A stretch of 64,000 bases of DNA from Ruminococcus sp. XPD3002 (lineage in GTDB: Bacteria > Bacillota > Clostridia > Oscillospirales > Ruminococcaceae): assembly GCA_900119535.1 (NCBI GenBank), contig FPJT01000009.1, positions 94,146 through 158,145 on the forward strand, written 5' to 3'. A program made the translations under genes and the position numbers. Every line of letters starts with the position of its first letter. Within the stretch, counting starts at the first letter, position 1. The notes beneath the pieces were generated by a model. The model saw only the letters and a list, made by a program, of their open reading frames with translations, was not told where the DNA came from and ran no database searches. Shown in pieces: positions 53,449 to 61,027 of this stretch.

Positions 53449-54389
53449 AAATCATTAAAAAAATATCGGTGACAATCGCTTCTTGTATTATGCTCAGCAG
53501 CCTTGTAAGCTGCATGAATATCGGTTATTCAACAAATGGGGTTTACAGCAATCCTGATAAGTATACCGCAGGAGACTGCGAGATCAGTCAGACAGTGAAC
53601 AATATAGACATAAACTGGACTTCGGGCAAGGTTGACGTTTACAGACAGGAGGAAAATACAGTCAGCATCGTTGAGACTGCTGCCCGTGAACTCAGTGAGT
53701 CCGAACAGGTACATACATGGCTGGATAACGGAACTCTCAGGGTTCAGTACTGCGAGTCGGGATATAACTGGAAAGGATCCGAAGCTGATAAGCACCTTGA
53801 GATAAAGATACCAAAGAACATTCAGCTTTCTTCACTTACGATCGACGGAGCTTCCTGCGGATTTGATGCCGAGGAAATAACGGCTGATACTATAAATGCG
53901 GATATGGCATCGGGTGCGGTAAAGCTCAATAACTGCTCTGCGAAAAAATTTGATGTTGATACTGCTTCCGGTACTGTCGATATCATTCAGAATGGTGAAT
54001 CCGAAAGCATTAAGGTTGATACAGCGTCAGGTGCTGTAAATATAACAGCAGATCAGGTGGGAGAGATCTCAACAGATACTGCATCAGGAAAGCAGACTAT
54101 GACTGTATCTTCCGCTAAAACCGTTAAAGCCGGTACTGCAAACGGAAATGTTACTCTTACTGCTGCTGAAATGCCTGAAAATGTATCGATCGACAGCGCT
54201 TCAGGTGACGTTATGATCTATGTTCCGGAAAATTCAGACTTTACAGCTAATATAGATACTGCTTCAGGTGATTTCAACACGGATATCCCTCTTACACATA
54301 AAGGGGATAAGTATATCTGCGGCTCAGGTAATAATAAGATCAATATAGATACTGCTTCGGGTGATGTTTCAATAAATAAAACAGCCTGA
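53445..54389 (+). CDS. DUF4097 beta-helix lipoprotein
   Basis: A 314-residue lipoprotein, lipobox ending at Cys23 (SSLVSC). From about residue 140 it repeats the pattern IxxDTASGxVxI about eight times, as in the DUF4097/LiaG adhesin-like domains that form a right-handed beta-solenoid. It is the third gene of the sigma/anti-sigma operon and may be part of the envelope sensor or its target. Function is not established. Confidence 0.85.
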   Translation: MKIIKKISVTIASCIMLSSLVSCMNIGYSTNGVYSNPDKYTAGDCEISQTVNNIDINWTSGKVDVYRQEENTVSIVETAARELSESEQVHTWLDNGTLRVQYCESGYNWKGSEADKHLEIKIPKNIQLSSLTIDGASCGFDAEEITADTINADMASGAVKLNNCSAKKFDVDTASGTVDIIQNGESESIKVDTASGAVNITADQVGEISTDTASGKQTMTVSSAKTVKAGTANGNVTLTAAEMPENVSIDSASGDVMIYVPENSDFTANIDTASGDFNTDIPLTHKGDKYICGSGNNKINIDTASGDVSINKTA

Positions 54390-54537
54390 TGTCCATGAAT
54401 TGATGTTTGAGCCGGAAGGCAGATAAACATCGCGTGTTATTGCGCTTTAATGACTTGAGATCGGCTGGAACTGCTATCTACAGCATGTTTTAGCCGATTT
54501 TCAGTTGTTGTGCAGAGTTATGTAAGGAGAACAGGAT

Positions 54538-55605
54538 ATGAAAAAAGCATTGAAACTCACAGGGAAGATATTACTCGGAATACTGATAACACTTGCGGCA
54601 GCAATAATCATACTGCTTGTTGTACGGATGATCGGCAAAACGGTAAACAGCAGAACGCCAGACGGCGGCATCAACGAATCTATGTATGTCGATATAAACG
54701 GAACGAAGCAGTGGATAAACATCTACGGGCAGGACAAGGATAATCCCGTTCTGCTGTATCTGCACGGAGGGCCCGGTTCCGCAACAAGCCATCTTGACTA
54801 TGCGTTCACAAGAAAGTGGAGCGACGTTTATACGGTGGTAACGTGGGATCAGAGAAACTGCGGAAAAAGCTACGACACCTCAAAGACAGATACCATAACC
54901 GCAGACATCATGATGCAGGACGGCAAGGAAATGACCGAATATCTGCTCGACTACATGGGCAAGGATAAGATTACCCTTCTGGGACATTCGTGGGGTTCGC
55001 TGTTCGGTGCAAACTTAGCTCTCGAATATCCTGAATACTACGATGCTTTTATCGGCACGGGGCAGTTCATCGACGATCAGGAGAATGAAAAGAGGCTTTA
55101 CGAAGCGGCGCAGAAGTGGAGCGAGGGCGACGAAGAGGGAAAGGCACTGCTTGCAAAATGGTCTCCCGACAATGCAGATACAGTGGAGGCTCTTATGGCA
55201 AGAAACGAGATCATGGACAGATACGGCTACGGCGCGATGAAGGATGGCACAGATTATAGCGTATTCACTACGATACTGTTCAACCCGAACTATACGATCA
55301 AAGATTTTATCGGGTATGTCAAAAACAGCGAAGTATCATTCAAGCCGTATATGGATTTCTTCACAGGCGATATGGCAAAGCTGTCACTGACGGGTCAATA
55401 CGATTATCAAGTACCCTACTACAATATAAACGGAGATATGGATTATCAGACAAATTACTGGCTTGCCTGTGAATACTTCGAGCAGGTGAACGCTCCCGAA
55501 AAGGAAATGTTCGTGATGAAAGATGCGACACACGGTCTGCTTGAATCCCGTTCGGAAGAATTTTCGGAGATATTACATAAAATCGCAGAAAGGCAGAAAA
55601 ACTGA
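54538..55605 (+). CDS. Alpha/beta hydrolase, proline iminopeptidase-like, membrane-anchored
   Basis: A 355-residue protein: N-terminal membrane helix (about 8-30), oxyanion-hole motif YLHGGPGSATSHLDY, VTWDQRNCGKSYDTS, nucleophile elbow LGHSWGSLFGANLA (Ser near residue 152), and a C-terminal His in KDATHGLLE. HGGPG plus DQRxxGxS is typical of S33 proline iminopeptidases. The membrane anchor suggests extracytoplasmic activity. Its first 40 bases are almost identical to those of the next gene. Confidence 0.88.
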   Translation: MKKALKLTGKILLGILITLAAAIIILLVVRMIGKTVNSRTPDGGINESMYVDINGTKQWINIYGQDKDNPVLLYLHGGPGSATSHLDYAFTRKWSDVYTVVTWDQRNCGKSYDTSKTDTITADIMMQDGKEMTEYLLDYMGKDKITLLGHSWGSLFGANLALEYPEYYDAFIGTGQFIDDQENEKRLYEAAQKWSEGDEEGKALLAKWSPDNADTVEALMARNEIMDRYGYGAMKDGTDYSVFTTILFNPNYTIKDFIGYVKNSEVSFKPYMDFFTGDMAKLSLTGQYDYQVPYYNINGDMDYQTNYWLACEYFEQVNAPEKEMFVMKDATHGLLESRSEEFSEILHKIAERQKN

Positions 55606-55626
55606 CAATACGATAGGAGAGTACAC

Positions 55627-56586
55627 ATGAAAAAAGCATTGAAACTCACAGGGAAAATAATACTCGGACTTCTGATACTGTTATCAATATTACTTATCAT
55701 AATGACGATCTACAATCAGATAATGCTGAGAAAGAACAAAGACCTTTACGAAACACCCCTCGGACAGCTTGTGGAGGTGGACGGTCACAATATGAGCATA
55801 TACACCGAGGGCGAAGGAAAACACACCATCGTGTTCATGTCGGGCTGGGGTACTTCCTCTCCTATACTTGACTTCAAACCTCTTTACAGCAGGCTGAGTG
55901 ATGAAAATAAAATTGCCGTTGTGGAGAAATTCGGTTATGGATTCAGCGATATCGTTGAGGGCGAGCGAGATTTTGATACCATACTCCGCCAGGACAGAGA
56001 GGCTCTGCAAAAGGCGGGGATAGAAGGTCCCTACGTGCTGTGCGCACACTCTTTCTCCGGATATGAAGCTACTCTTTGGGCACAGAAATACCCCAACGAG
56101 GTAGAGGCTATATTCGGACTGGATATGTGTACAGCGAACTGCAAAAGCGAGGAGCTTTACAAAAAAGAGCAGAGTCTTATGAAGCTTGCTATCGGGATAA
56201 ATAAATTTGAAAAAGCAACGGGACTTTTACGTTTGGGAAGTCTCGACCAATCCGGGACGCTGACAGAGGAAGAAAATAATATATTCACCGAGATGACCTG
56301 TCACAATCTGCTTAACGAAACGATCATGAACGAAGGCAAACAGGATATCGAGAGGGCGGTAAATGCAGAGATAAACGGTTCTGCGCTGCCGACTGTACCA
56401 ATGATACTGTACCTTTCTCCCGACAGCACACAAGCCGATGAAAGCTGGGAAAAGGGCGCACAGGCAATGGTGGATGCTTCCTCAGACGGAAAGCTCATAA
56501 AGCTCGACTGCGGTCACTATGTTCATGACTTCGAGTATGAACGCATAAGCAAGGATATGAAGGGATTCATCGAGGGACTTGACTGA
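55627..56586 (+). CDS. Alpha/beta hydrolase, membrane-anchored
   Basis: A 319-residue hydrolase with an N-terminal membrane helix (about 8-32), FMSGWGTSSPILDF as oxyanion region, nucleophile elbow CAHSFSGYEATLWA (Ser near residue 140) and a terminal His in LDCGHYVHDFE. The body differs greatly from the upstream hydrolase, yet the first 14 codons are nearly the same (MKKALKLTGKI), so the anchor was shared or copied. 21 bp separate the genes. Substrate unknown. Confidence 0.87.
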   Translation: MKKALKLTGKIILGLLILLSILLIIMTIYNQIMLRKNKDLYETPLGQLVEVDGHNMSIYTEGEGKHTIVFMSGWGTSSPILDFKPLYSRLSDENKIAVVEKFGYGFSDIVEGERDFDTILRQDREALQKAGIEGPYVLCAHSFSGYEATLWAQKYPNEVEAIFGLDMCTANCKSEELYKKEQSLMKLAIGINKFEKATGLLRLGSLDQSGTLTEEENNIFTEMTCHNLLNETIMNEGKQDIERAVNAEINGSALPTVPMILYLSPDSTQADESWEKGAQAMVDASSDGKLIKLDCGHYVHDFEYERISKDMKGFIEGLD

Positions 56587-56640
56587 AAAATGATCATCTG
56601 TAAAAGAAGCTGATCGTATGTGAACATAAAGGGATGAAAA

Positions 56641-56715
56641 ATGAAAAACAAACCGTTTAAATCGATGAAGACTTCGTTGGGGAATATGACGAGAAAAAGT
56701 TTTTCATTTCAATAA
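56641..56715 (+). CDS. Possible 24-residue peptide gene
   Basis: ATG at 56641 follows AAAGGGATGAAAA and reads a basic peptide beginning MKNKPFKSMKTSLGN to a TAA at 56713. Nothing else supports it. The stem CCGCCATAGT/ACTATGGCGG (56731-56765) follows. Confidence 0.2.
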   Translation: MKNKPFKSMKTSLGNMTRKSFSFQ

Positions 56716-56730
56716 AGATTATTCTAAAGT

Positions 56731-56765
56731 CCGCCATAGTTAACTTACGTTAGATACTATGGCGG
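56731..56765. terminator. Stem-loop after the hydrolase pair
   Basis: 10-bp arms CCGCCATAGT (56731-56740) and ACTATGGCGG (56756-56765) with inner TAAC/GTTA pairing, followed by TACTTTATT. It is the probable end of the hydrolase transcript. 56766-56888 shows no feature. Confidence 0.6.
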
Positions 56766-56888
56766 TACTTTATTGCATGAGTTACGACTGATAAAAGTGA
56801 TTGATAACAATTTATTTCGTTATTCAACGAGCAAATATGTCTTGTTTTTACGAAATATAGTTAAAACAAAAAAATAACTCCGTTTCTC

Positions 56889-56917
56889 TTGACAGATACT
56901 CCTTTATATGATATAAT
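56889..56917 (+). promoter_or_regulatory. tRNA promoter
   Basis: TTGACA (56889-56894), 17-nt spacer, TATAAT (56912-56917), about 27 nt before the tRNA. Confidence 0.8.
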
Positions 56918-56943
56918 AATTAAGTCGTATGACGAATGTATAT

Positions 56944-57020
<77 letters not shown>

Positions 57021-57026
57021 AATTGA

Positions 57027-57089
57027 AAAGTGCTATGCAATTGTTTTGGGAAATGGCAGTAAAAACCCGCAACTTTTGCATAGCACTTT
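57027..57089 (+). terminator. Long hairpin after the tRNA
   Basis: 14-bp arms AAAGTGCTATGCAA (57027-57040) and TTGCATAGCACTTT (57076-57089) with a 35-nt loop. Probable terminator. Confidence 0.65.
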
Positions 57090-57154
57090 CATACAATAAC
57101 TACTCAGAATACAATAGTTTGTGTGCTGGGTACTTACTATATTAAGAAAAACAA

Positions 57155-57183
57155 TTGACATTAGGATTGTTTCGTGCTATAAT
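57155..57183 (+). promoter_or_regulatory. Consensus promoter of the first RNA after the tRNA
   Basis: TTGACA (57155-57160), 17-nt spacer, TATAAT (57178-57183). No reading frame with a ribosome binding site follows. Confidence 0.8.
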
Positions 57184-57189
57184 AATTTT

Positions 57190-57624
57190 ATGCATGAACA
57201 TGTTTAAGGTTCAGAGGTCTATGATAAAGCAGTTAATAAGCTGCACAATAAGTACAGCTTATTGTTCAACTACTTTAAATCTGAATTGATAACTCTTGTT
57301 TGTACTCGGTAAGCGTTTACGCTATTTCACATCACGCTTCCGCATTACTCATAACTTCGTGGCTTGTGAGATCAGGTTGATATTTGTATCAACGAGACTG
57401 CTGCCTTATCCTGACAAACACAGGAATTGATTCAGTTATCTGAACAGGCTCACATTAACGGCTCACTCCCCCGGTTCGTCCTCTCTCCGAATGGTTACGG
57501 ATTTGAAGAAATCGAACAAGAGTAAGCATGAGTAAATTCGCTTCAAATCTTGGTATTCAGTTATCAAGATTCTATACTACAAAAAACAAACCTTTCAGAC
57601 GATGCGGACACATTCCTGAAAGGC
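57190..57624 (+). ncRNA. Candidate structured non-coding RNA, about 430 nt
   Basis: Downstream of a perfect promoter there is no plausible gene but many stems: TTCAGA/TCTGAA (from 57210 and about 57279), AATAAGCTG/CAGCTTATT (57234-57273), CAGG/CCTG enclosing the first island palindrome GTTGATATTTGTATCAAC (57376-57393), GATTTGAAG/CTTCAAATC (about 57501-57549), CTTGGTA/TTATCAAG (about 57549-57568), and a final CCTTTCAG/CTGAAAGG stem (57591-57623). Length and tRNA-side position recall large phage-linked RNAs such as GOLLD or ROOL, but I see no sequence match I can name. Confidence 0.5.
57376..57394. repeat. Island palindrome copy 1
   Basis: GTTGATATTTGTATCAACG; 8-bp arms, within the first candidate RNA. 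Confidence 0.85.
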
Positions 57625-57654
57625 TTGACAATACTATATTAAACGTGATATAAT
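57625..57654 (+). promoter_or_regulatory. Promoter of the second small RNA
   Basis: TTGACA (57625-57630), 18-nt spacer, TATAAT (57649-57654), touching the terminal stem of the preceding RNA. Confidence 0.75.
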
Positions 57655-57660
57655 AATACA

Positions 57661-57766
57661 CGCAAAATAGTCATCTTGCTAAGTCATTCAGATGCTCACT
57701 ACATCTGTCTGATTACGGGGAGTGTCGGGATTGCCGTCCTTACGCTCCCTGCGAGGTGATTTTTTA
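57661..57766 (+). ncRNA. Candidate small RNA, about 105 nt, closed by a terminal stem
   Basis: AGTCATCTTGC (57669-57679) can pair with GCGAGGTGATT (57751-57761) over 11 bp using G-U pairs, enclosing a CAGATG/CATCTG hairpin and a GGGAG...CTCCC hairpin. The stem is directly followed by a T run (57760-57765), so it doubles as terminator. No reading frame is present. Class unknown. Confidence 0.55.
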
Positions 57767-57916
57767 TTAAGTATGTAACCATTATATCACAAATAAATGT
57801 GATTGTCAATAGGTTTATATACTAATATATGAAAAAATAATATCTCTATTTTTTGAGTTGAATTCAAATTATTTCCGATCTTTTCATCCTGAAAATTCAG
57901 CTTAGAAACGTTTGAT

Positions 57917-57936
57917 CGTTGATACAAATATCAACG
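57917..57936. repeat. Island palindrome copy 2
   Basis: CGTTGATACAAATATCAACG, opposite orientation to copy 1, just beyond the hepT terminator. Confidence 0.85.
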
Positions 57937-57957
57937 CTGTTCCTAATTTAACACTAT

Positions 57958-57989
57958 AAAAATAGCTTGCTTTCGGCAAGCTATTTTTT
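57958..57989. terminator. Bidirectional terminator at the end of the hepT gene
   Basis: AAAATAGCTTGC / GCAAGCTATTTTTT with loop TTTCG. Overlaps the hepT stop. 57767-57957 is AT-rich with one island palindrome (57917-57936) and no gene. Confidence 0.85.
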
Positions 57990-58332
57990 ATGCCTCTTCA
58001 ATGTCTATAATGCTATTTAGTTTTTCTCTTAAATCCGGAAAATCCATAACAACGGTATTGTATACATCCTCCATTCTAAGAGTCTGATACTTATGTGCTG
58101 CAATGTCCCTCATCCCAGCAATAGCCTTCCAAGGAATTTGATTGTAAGATAGTCTTGTTTCCTCAGTAATGTTTTTCACAAGTTCACCTATATTAATAAC
58201 CGTCATTCCGACAGCTCTTTTCAGCTTTTCGTCAACAAGAAAGCTGTCTAAATCCGCATTGCCCAGCATTTCAAATGCAATATCTATTTCTGAAAGTATT
58301 TTCTTCAGAATAATCAGATCTCTACGCTGCAT
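57988..58332 (-). CDS. hepT: HepT-type HEPN toxin
   Basis: A 114-residue helical HEPN protein. The RNase motif Rx4H is MRDIAAHKY (about residues 73-81). HEPN toxins of this kind are ribonucleases that are silenced by their MNT partner, which transfers AMP to a Tyr near the motif; a Tyr directly follows the His here, as in HepT. It overlaps mntA by 11 bp. Confidence 0.9.
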   Translation of the reverse strand: MQRRDLIILKKILSEIDIAFEMLGNADLDSFLVDEKLKRAVGMTVINIGELVKNITEETRLSYNQIPWKAIAGMRDIAAHKYQTLRMEDVYNTVVMDFPDLREKLNSIIDIEEA

Positions 58333-58603
58333 ATATCTCTATCTCCTTATCTATGTCCAAAAGGTCAGTGCTTTGGATCGGTCCGTGTATAACGTCGACA
58401 TTCTTGTTCAGGAGATTTTCTAAAAACTGTGTGACTTTAGCTAAAGTGATTAGCGTAACAGGCTTACTAAACTCTACTATTAAATCGATATCGCTTTTCT
58501 CGGTAGCAGTCCCGTTAGCCTGTGAGCCGAAAAGAATAACTCGTTTAATAGGAAACTCTTCCGCAGCTTTCTGTACAGCTAATTTAATTTCATCGAGATT
58601 CAT
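58322..58603 (-). CDS. mntA: MntA-type minimal nucleotidyltransferase antitoxin
   Basis: A 93-residue MNT protein with the nucleotidyltransferase motif GSQANGTATEKSDIDLIVEF (GSx10DxD, about residues 27-46). In this type VII system it AMPylates and neutralises the HEPN toxin. First in the pair with GGAGG at the start. The module lies between two copies of the island palindrome. Confidence 0.92.
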   Translation of the reverse strand: MNLDEIKLAVQKAAEEFPIKRVILFGSQANGTATEKSDIDLIVEFSKPVTLITLAKVTQFLENLLNKNVDVIHGPIQSTDLLDIDKEIEIYAA

Positions 58604-58629
58604 AGTATTTCCTCCTTTTGGGATCTATA

Positions 58630-58648
58630 GTTGATATTTGTATCAACG
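58630..58648. repeat. Island palindrome copy 3
   Basis: GTTGATATTTGTATCAACG, between mntA and the XRE repressor gene. Confidence 0.85.
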
Positions 58649-58669
58649 AACTATTTTGAAAAAAGAAAA

Positions 58670-59050
58670 TTACTCGCATTTAGCTCTGAGTTCCTGATTC
58701 TCCCTTTTCAGCTCGTCTATCTCATTTTGTTTTTTCTTCAAAAGTTGAACAAGCTGTTCTTGATTCTGCTTAAGGAACTCCTGATCTGAGTCAGTAAGAT
58801 TATTTTCTGCTGATATTTTTTCAATATCAGAGCGATTATCTAATTCCTGAACTACTTCTCTGCCCATGATGTAATCAAGGGATACGTTATAATAATCCGC
58901 AAGTTTAGTAAGAACAGAGAGTCCTATTTTCCTTCTGCCATTCTCCAAATCAGATAGGTTCGTTTTATGAATATCTAATTTCTCAGAAAGTTCTCCAAGA
59001 GTTAATCCGTTCTCAGTTCTAAGTTTCTTTAAAATATCATTGGTTTCCAA
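58670..59050 (-). CDS. XRE-family repressor with C-terminal coiled coil
   Basis: A 126-residue protein: a helix-turn-helix (LRTENGLTLGELSEKLDIHKTNLSDLENGRR, about 8-40) like phage/ICE CI-type repressors, then a C-terminal coiled coil (EFLKQNQEQLVQLLKKKQNEIDELKRENQELRAK) for dimerisation. It is divergent from the 59299 gene. The intergenic region contains the palindromic operator ATACTCAAATTTGAGTAT on the promoter of that gene, its likely target. Confidence 0.9.
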   Translation of the reverse strand: METNDILKKLRTENGLTLGELSEKLDIHKTNLSDLENGRRKIGLSVLTKLADYYNVSLDYIMGREVVQELDNRSDIEKISAENNLTDSDQEFLKQNQEQLVQLLKKKQNEIDELKRENQELRAKCE

Positions 59051-59201
59051 TTATGAGTTCATCTCCATTCTAATAAATGGTATTATTCTATTTAATTGTA
59101 CCATGTATTTTCTTATAATTCAATATTTTTTTTGAATTTTGTAATTATCTACAGATTTTGCTTTTTTGAGTATTTGCGTAATTGATAAGAATAACAAAAA
59201 A

Positions 59202-59258
59202 CTCATTTTTGAGCATTATTTTTTTAATTTTTATTGACACATACTCAAATTTGAGTAT
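59202..59258. promoter_or_regulatory. Operator sites for the XRE repressor
   Basis: A perfect 18-bp palindrome ATACTCAAATTTGAGTAT (59241-59258) fills the spacer between TTGACA and TATAAT. A second, looser site CTCATTTTTGAG is at 59202-59213 and a half-site TTTGAGTAT at 59165-59173. Confidence 0.75.
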
Positions 59259-59261
59259 AAT
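59234..59261 (+). promoter_or_regulatory. Repressible promoter of the mobile-type genes
   Basis: TTGACA (59234-59239), 16-nt spacer, TATAAT (59256-59261), overlapped by the operator. Confidence 0.8.
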
Positions 59262-59298
59262 ATAAAATATCAACTTCCATGAAAGGGTGGTAATAAAC

Positions 59299-59943
59299 AT
59301 GGCAGAATTAAAATACATCACACTATTTCTTGACAGGCAGAAGGAATTCAATATGCTGTCTGATGAACAGGCAGGAAAGCTTATAAAAGGCATTTTTGAA
59401 TACAGCGCAACAGGGGAAGAGCTGAATTCCGATGATCTTACTGTCAATGTACTTTTCAGCGTTATCAAGGCACAACTTGATGAAGTGGCTAACAAGTATG
59501 ACGAGAAATGCAGGAAGAACAAAGAAATAGCCACTACTCGTGAACGGAAAAAACGTGAAGCCAAAAACACGAACGTTGACGAACGTGCTTTTGATACCAC
59601 GAACGTGAACGAGCGTGATTATTCAAGCACCAGAAGCACCAATACAAAGACAAAGACTAATACAAAAACAAATACAAAGACAAATAATGCTGGCGCATTA
59701 ATATACGGCGAATACTCACACGTCACACTCACAGATGAAGAATACAATTCTTTGCTCGCTGACTATGGCAAAAAAACAACTACAGACTACATAGAACGTG
59801 TTGATGAATACTGCGAACGCACAGGAAAGAATTATAGCAACTGCTATCTTACTATCAGGGAATGGCTCAGAAAAGACGGAATCAAGGCTGATGATACATG
59901 GAAGTATGAATTCGTCATTAATCAGTTTCCTGATGTTGTGTAA
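59299..59943 (+). CDS. DUF6291-like protein of mobile elements
   Basis: A 214-residue protein. The N-terminal part (LKYITLFLDRQKEFNMLSDEQAGKLIKGIFEYSATGEEL) matches the pattern of phage/ICE proteins annotated DUF6291, often near replication genes. A basic, Asn/Thr/Lys low-complexity linker (runs of NTKTKTNTK, about 95-135) leads to a C-terminal helical domain (LTDEEYNSLLADYGKKTTTDYIERVDEYC). Start ATG 59299 follows AAAGGGTGG. It is under the XRE-controlled promoter and resembles replication-initiation accessory proteins. Confidence 0.65.
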   Translation: MAELKYITLFLDRQKEFNMLSDEQAGKLIKGIFEYSATGEELNSDDLTVNVLFSVIKAQLDEVANKYDEKCRKNKEIATTRERKKREAKNTNVDERAFDTTNVNERDYSSTRSTNTKTKTNTKTNTKTNNAGALIYGEYSHVTLTDEEYNSLLADYGKKTTTDYIERVDEYCERTGKNYSNCYLTIREWLRKDGIKADDTWKYEFVINQFPDVV

Positions 59944-59964
59944 GGTTCCTGATGTTGTGTAAGG
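59926..59964 (+). repeat. 19-bp tandem duplication across a stop codon
   Basis: TTCCTGATGTTGTGTAAGG occurs twice in direct succession at the end of the 59299 gene. The second copy carries the ribosome binding site context of the next gene. Confidence 0.85.
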
Positions 59965-59977
59965 AGGGGAGCTGCCT

Positions 59978-60442
59978 ATGGATGAATATATCTTCTTTGC
60001 TGTATTTTGGAGTTGCTTCGCATTTCTTGTGTGGAAACACTATAAGCGCAAACAGAAGCATCTATCACCACGTCAGATCATACAGTATCTTGACAGCATC
60101 GATGATCTTTATGATACGGCACAGAAATACAGAACTATAGAGAACATGATCATTGATCTCAATAACACTGACTGTCGGCATCTGAAGAATGTCACCATTG
60201 ACGTTCCAACACTGTATGACGGAAAGGGAAGTAAGTATGACTTTCTGTGCAACGGAAAGAACGTCAGCACCAAGCAGCTGAAAGTCATTGCTGAGAACGA
60301 ACGAGAGCAACTCCTTATTGACCTGTTCGAGAAGTCAGAGCAGTTGCATAAGAGACACGTTACTGCTGTCACTCTTAGACGTTGGGGAGAGCTTCCGTAT
60401 GATTCAGACGATGATGAATCAGAGGAAACTGTTACAGAATAA
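59978..60442 (+). CDS. Hypothetical membrane-anchored protein, 154 residues
   Basis: One N-terminal helix (IFFAVFWSCFAFLVWKHY, 4-21) then a basic stretch and a soluble helical domain with alternating charge, ending in an acidic tail (DSDDDESEETVTE). GGAGG precedes the ATG. Unknown function; second gene of the mobile-type operon. Confidence 0.6.
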   Translation: MDEYIFFAVFWSCFAFLVWKHYKRKQKHLSPRQIIQYLDSIDDLYDTAQKYRTIENMIIDLNNTDCRHLKNVTIDVPTLYDGKGSKYDFLCNGKNVSTKQLKVIAENEREQLLIDLFEKSEQLHKRHVTAVTLRRWGELPYDSDDDESEETVTE

Positions 60443-60518
60443 CAGGGGAGTTGCCCTCCCCTTGATGTACCTCTCTCCCCTGCCGGGAAGAAAAAAGCCT
60501 TCTCTGTATACCAACGTA

Positions 60519-60559
60519 ACGCAAACGTAACGCAAAGGTTGAAGAAGAACCTTTGCGTT
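60519..60559 (+). repeat. Inverted repeat before the small zinc-binding protein gene
   Basis: GTAACGCAAAGGTT and AACCTTTGCGTTAC form a 14-bp stem with a 7-nt loop. A direct repeat of ACGTAACGCAAA lies just 5'. It could be an attenuator, protein-binding site or origin-type iteron pair; no T tract follows. Confidence 0.65.
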
Positions 60560-60582
60560 ACATAACGGAAAGGATGATTTGT

Positions 60583-60897
60583 ATGATTAAAAACAACAGG
60601 AAATCCGCTGACCACTTCTGCATTATCTGCGGTCAATGGATTGGCAATCATGACACAGGAGCGACACCTTACGGAAAGAAAAGTTACTATAGCATTATCA
60701 GAGCAAAGTATTGTGATGAGTGTAGACCTATGATAATCGATCAGCAAATGAACATCAGATTGCATAATCTTAGACAACGGCAGAAGTATGAAAGAAGAGA
60801 ATTGAAAGAAAAATTATCTCTCACACAGGAAGAAAACGAGCTTCTCCGCAAGAGAGTAATGCAGCTTAACGCTCTGGTTTATGGTTCAAAAGATTGA
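60583..60897 (+). CDS. Small zinc-finger-like protein with coiled coil
   Basis: A 104-residue protein with two Cys pairs (FCIICGQWIG and KYCDECRPM, about 9-50) that could bind zinc, and a C-terminal charged coiled coil (LRQRQKYERRELKEKLSLTQEENELLRKRV). Start ATG 60583 follows GGAAAGG. Third gene of the mobile-type operon, followed by a strong terminator. No family is recognised. Confidence 0.6.
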   Translation: MIKNNRKSADHFCIICGQWIGNHDTGATPYGKKSYYSIIRAKYCDECRPMIIDQQMNIRLHNLRQRQKYERRELKEKLSLTQEENELLRKRVMQLNALVYGSKD

Positions 60898-60960
60898 CAC
60901 CGTTCTGTTTTGCTGCTATAATAATAGTATTCCATAGAGACATATACACCACCTTCATAA

Positions 60961-61000
60961 AAAGCTCCCTGACAGATTTAATCTGAAAGGGAGCCTGTTT
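60961..61000. terminator. Bidirectional terminator
   Basis: AAAGCTCCCTGACAGAT / ATCTGAAAGGGAGC arms, flanked by CTGTTTC on the plus and CTTTTTATG on the minus strand, serving convergent genes. Confidence 0.8.
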
Positions 61001-61003
61001 CTA

Positions 61004-61022
61004 CGTTGATACAAATATCAAC
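61004..61022. repeat. Island palindrome copy 4
   Basis: CGTTGATACAAATATCAAC, directly downstream of the half-dockerin gene. Confidence 0.85.
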
Positions 61023-61027
61023 TATGG

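Noticed and set aside
57027-57089. attR/attL repeat of the tRNA 3' end
   Set aside because: No second copy of the tRNA 3' sequence is visible downstream in the window, so an integration site cannot be supported here.
59145-59600. Minus-strand 151-codon frame over the repressor-controlled promoter
   Set aside because: It overlaps the 59299 gene and the operator and has low-complexity Ser/Phe composition.
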